Of a DNA stretch of 64,000 bases, positions 63,101-64,000 are shown piece after piece. The DNA comes from Atrichornis clamosus (Eukaryota; Chordata; Aves; Passeriformes; Menuridae): positions 1-64,000 of the forward strand of contig WBMZ01012130.1 of the NCBI GenBank assembly GCA_013400975.1, in the 5' to 3' direction. Below the pieces are notes generated by a model that saw only the letters and a list, made by a program, of their open reading frames with translations, did no database searches and was not told where the DNA came from. Numbering within the stretch: the stretch's first letter is position 1; each line of letters starts with the position of its first letter. The position numbers and the translations under genes were made by a program.

Positions 63101-64000
63101 AGCTTACCTGACTTTGGTGGAAGTTGTGTCCACCCAGGACAGGCCTAAGTTTGAATGCGCTCCTTCCCAAAATATCACACCAGAGCCATTCGTAGCCAGG
63201 ACAGCATTGCTTCACCACTGGGTACCTGACCTCTGCAATAAGGTACATCCAAACTACATCTTACAGCATATTACTAATCCCATCAGCACTGAGCGTCACC
63301 CACAATTTCTGCAGAAATCTCACCTCTGGTCCTGCTCATGTTACAACCAACTGCTTTGCAGAATTACCCAATGCTGCCCAGATAGATTCGTTAGAGCAGA
63401 CAGTCTTAGCAAGGGCACAAATCTAAGAGGGCAAAAGCAGTCAGACATGAGAACTGATCTCAGTTCCATTAGCCTAAATCCCAAGGAAGCCCAACCATTT
63501 AAACAGACTTTCCATAGGATTTACCCTAATGTAATGAAAGCGTAAATCTGGACTTGTATTTGTCAGATTTTTCACTTGTGTTTAACTAAAAATCTGCATT
63601 ATTGCATTACTCATTAACAGTGGTTTTAAAATTAAGCTTTATTCAGTTTTTAAAAAGACCAATGTATGGACTTCTATAGAACAGTGAGATATTGAGAGAG
63701 ATCATTTATACACACCAGGATTACTCAATTGATTAACCTGGTTACAAGAATTCTGCAAGGAATACTTGATCAAAGTTTGTCTTGATGAAACCTACTTTGA
63801 TTTAAGCCGTTCTTCATCCCCAGTTCAAGGCACACTCCTAAACCACCGCCTGCAGGCACTGAAACACACAGCACAGCACAGGCAAGCCCAGCCCTATAGT
63901 CCTTCACTGTACTCCCTACTCCTTCCCTCCTGTGCCACTGAGGGCATCATCACTGCACCATCAAACTACTACGCATTTGTTTATTAGCACCAACAAATAA
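51102..64000 (-). CDS. CARS2: Mitochondrial cysteinyl-tRNA synthetase, C-terminal exons (5' part outside window)
   Basis: Five - strand exons splice in frame in the order 61967-61832, 59831-59708, 57821-57723, 54203-53943 and 51176-51102. They encode the C-terminal 231 or so residues of CARS2. The enzyme charges mitochondrial tRNA-Cys with cysteine, and mammalian CARS2 is also reported to make cysteine persulfide. Identification rests on collinear similarity to the mammalian protein: IKGQL...LWERL, the ADDFDT motif typical of CysRS, the LVRFRxKVR helix, [10 protein letters not shown], and the end [14 protein letters not shown]. The Rossmann catalytic core with its HIGH and KMSKS motifs is encoded upstream, beyond 64000. 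I saw no further CARS2 exon between 61968 and 64000. Confidence 0.92.
51177..53942 (-). other. CARS2: CARS2 last intron (2.8 kb)
   Basis: It contains a perfect 8-base inverted repeat with 5-base loop at 51470-51490 and a purine-rich part at 53180-53580 with open frames on both strands. No exon is recognised. Confidence 0.65.
53943..54203 (-). CDS. CARS2: CARS2 exon (261 nt) with charged insert
   Basis: The - strand acceptor TTTGATTTCTAG and donor GTAGAG bound 87 codons. It encodes [20 protein letters not shown], the [15 protein letters not shown] helix, a charged stretch of about 20 residues (about exon residues 36-60, rich in A, E, K, Q), then [20 protein letters not shown] and AAFGIHIK. 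The helix and the [10 protein letters not shown] block match mammalian CARS2. The stretch between them is longer than I recall in the human protein. Confidence 0.92.
54460..54580 (+). mobile_element. Old interspersed-repeat copy 3 (LINE-like tail)
   Basis: GTGGAACTCACGGCCACAGG, then CTCTTAAAAGGGATTAGACA and AATTAATGTAGG, follow the same kind of consensus (a CCACAGG block and, about 50 bases later, AAAGGGATTAGACAAATT). It lies in a CARS2 intron, antisense to that gene. Confidence 0.45.
55377..55410. repeat. GGA triplet tract
   Basis: Seven or more GAG/GGA triplets followed by a G-rich stretch, within a CARS2 intron. Confidence 0.8.
57723..57821 (-). CDS. CARS2: CARS2 exon (99 nt)
   Basis: The - strand acceptor GTTTTTTAAACAG and donor GTAATG bound 33 codons. 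It encodes [20 protein letters not shown] and [13 protein letters not shown], which matches the mammalian SPxxxGxIxxYxExFFxxxGxS segment. Confidence 0.9.
57822..59707 (-). other. CARS2: CARS2 intron (1.9 kb)
   Basis: Ordinary intron sequence. I see no repeat, exon or RNA gene. Confidence 0.65.
59708..59831 (-). CDS. CARS2: CARS2 exon with the DDFDT motif
   Basis: The acceptor TTCTCGAAG and donor GTAACC (both - strand) bound 124 bases. It encodes [20 protein letters not shown], then [27 protein letters not shown] followed by a helix is the standard signature of the CysRS helical domain. The acceptor has a purine-containing tract (CTTTTCTTCTCGAAG), slightly weak but supported by frame. Confidence 0.92.
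59832..61831 (-). other. CARS2: CARS2 intron (2.0 kb)
   Basis: GC-moderate intron. A 177-codon open frame on the + strand (61060-61593) overlaps open frames on the - strand, without recognisable domains. A - strand frame at 60107-60433 lies next to CARS2 exons but does not resemble the protein. Confidence 0.6.
61832..61967 (-). CDS. CARS2: CARS2 exon (136 nt)
   Basis: On the - strand the acceptor is TTCTTAGCAG and the donor is GTAAGT. It encodes [20 protein letters not shown] followed by [20 protein letters not shown] and VLWER. This is part of the helical C-terminal region after the catalytic core. The first codon is shared with an exon outside the window. The acceptor is a NAGNAG tandem, so one residue may be optional. 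Confidence 0.9.
61968..64000 (-). other. CARS2: CARS2 intron running off the window
   Basis: I searched the - strand for the preceding CARS2 exon and found none. A good donor-like CAG|GTAAGC (- strand) ends at 63109, but the sequence before it does not resemble CARS2. A 25-base near-perfect palindrome lies at 62120-62144. Confidence 0.55.
62120..62144. repeat. 25-base palindrome
   Basis: TTCATACACACT and AGTGTGTATGAA are perfect reverse complements around a single A. Confidence 0.9.

Noticed and set aside
63009..63248. - strand frame ending at a good donor (CAG|GTAAGC), considered as the preceding CARS2 exon
   Set aside because: The residues do not match the expected CARS2 segment before VEFSED, and the phase cannot be confirmed. 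The true exon is probably beyond 64000.

Overview
This is a 64 kb piece of vertebrate nuclear DNA, most likely from a bird and probably a songbird. The evidence is short exons with GT-AG splice sites, long AT-rich introns, a CpG-rich first exon, a faint CR1-like LINE remnant and one LTR of a type I recall as common in songbird genomes. It is not microbial. I see no operon, CRISPR array, tRNA or rRNA.

Layout. (1) Positions 1-870 are a CpG-rich block holding the first coding exon of a Myb/SANT-like (trihelix) DNA-binding protein. Its second exon is at 1830-2233 and it has its own poly(A) signal. (2) Positions 5604-47930 on the + strand carry nine exons of NAXD, the ATP-dependent NAD(P)H-hydrate dehydratase. 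All nine splice in frame and together encode the 314 residues that match mammalian NAXD after its first exon. (3) Positions 47931 to about 51100 are the tail-to-tail junction of two convergent genes. (4) On the - strand, 51102-61967 holds the last five coding exons of CARS2, mitochondrial cysteinyl-tRNA synthetase. Its catalytic 5' part lies beyond the right edge. NAXD next to CARS2 in convergent orientation matches the gene order on human chromosome 13q34.

The introns are large (up to 14.5 kb) and mostly unremarkable. They hold an antisense LTR at about 34.7-35.8 kb, a few decayed LINE-like fragments, and several T/G-rich, TA/GA and GGA low-complexity tracts.

The most notable observation is that the trihelix exons can splice in frame into the first visible NAXD exon. 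Exon 2 has a usable donor at 2202 whose phase fits the acceptor at 5603 with no stop, while the usual NAXD targeting exon is not visible in the window. Either two neighbouring genes share this promoter region, or the locus can make a DNA-binding-domain/NAXD fusion. NAXD and CARS2 are both housekeeping genes with mitochondrial roles, but nothing here shows a functional link between them. I found no clear evidence of a wholly new biological system.
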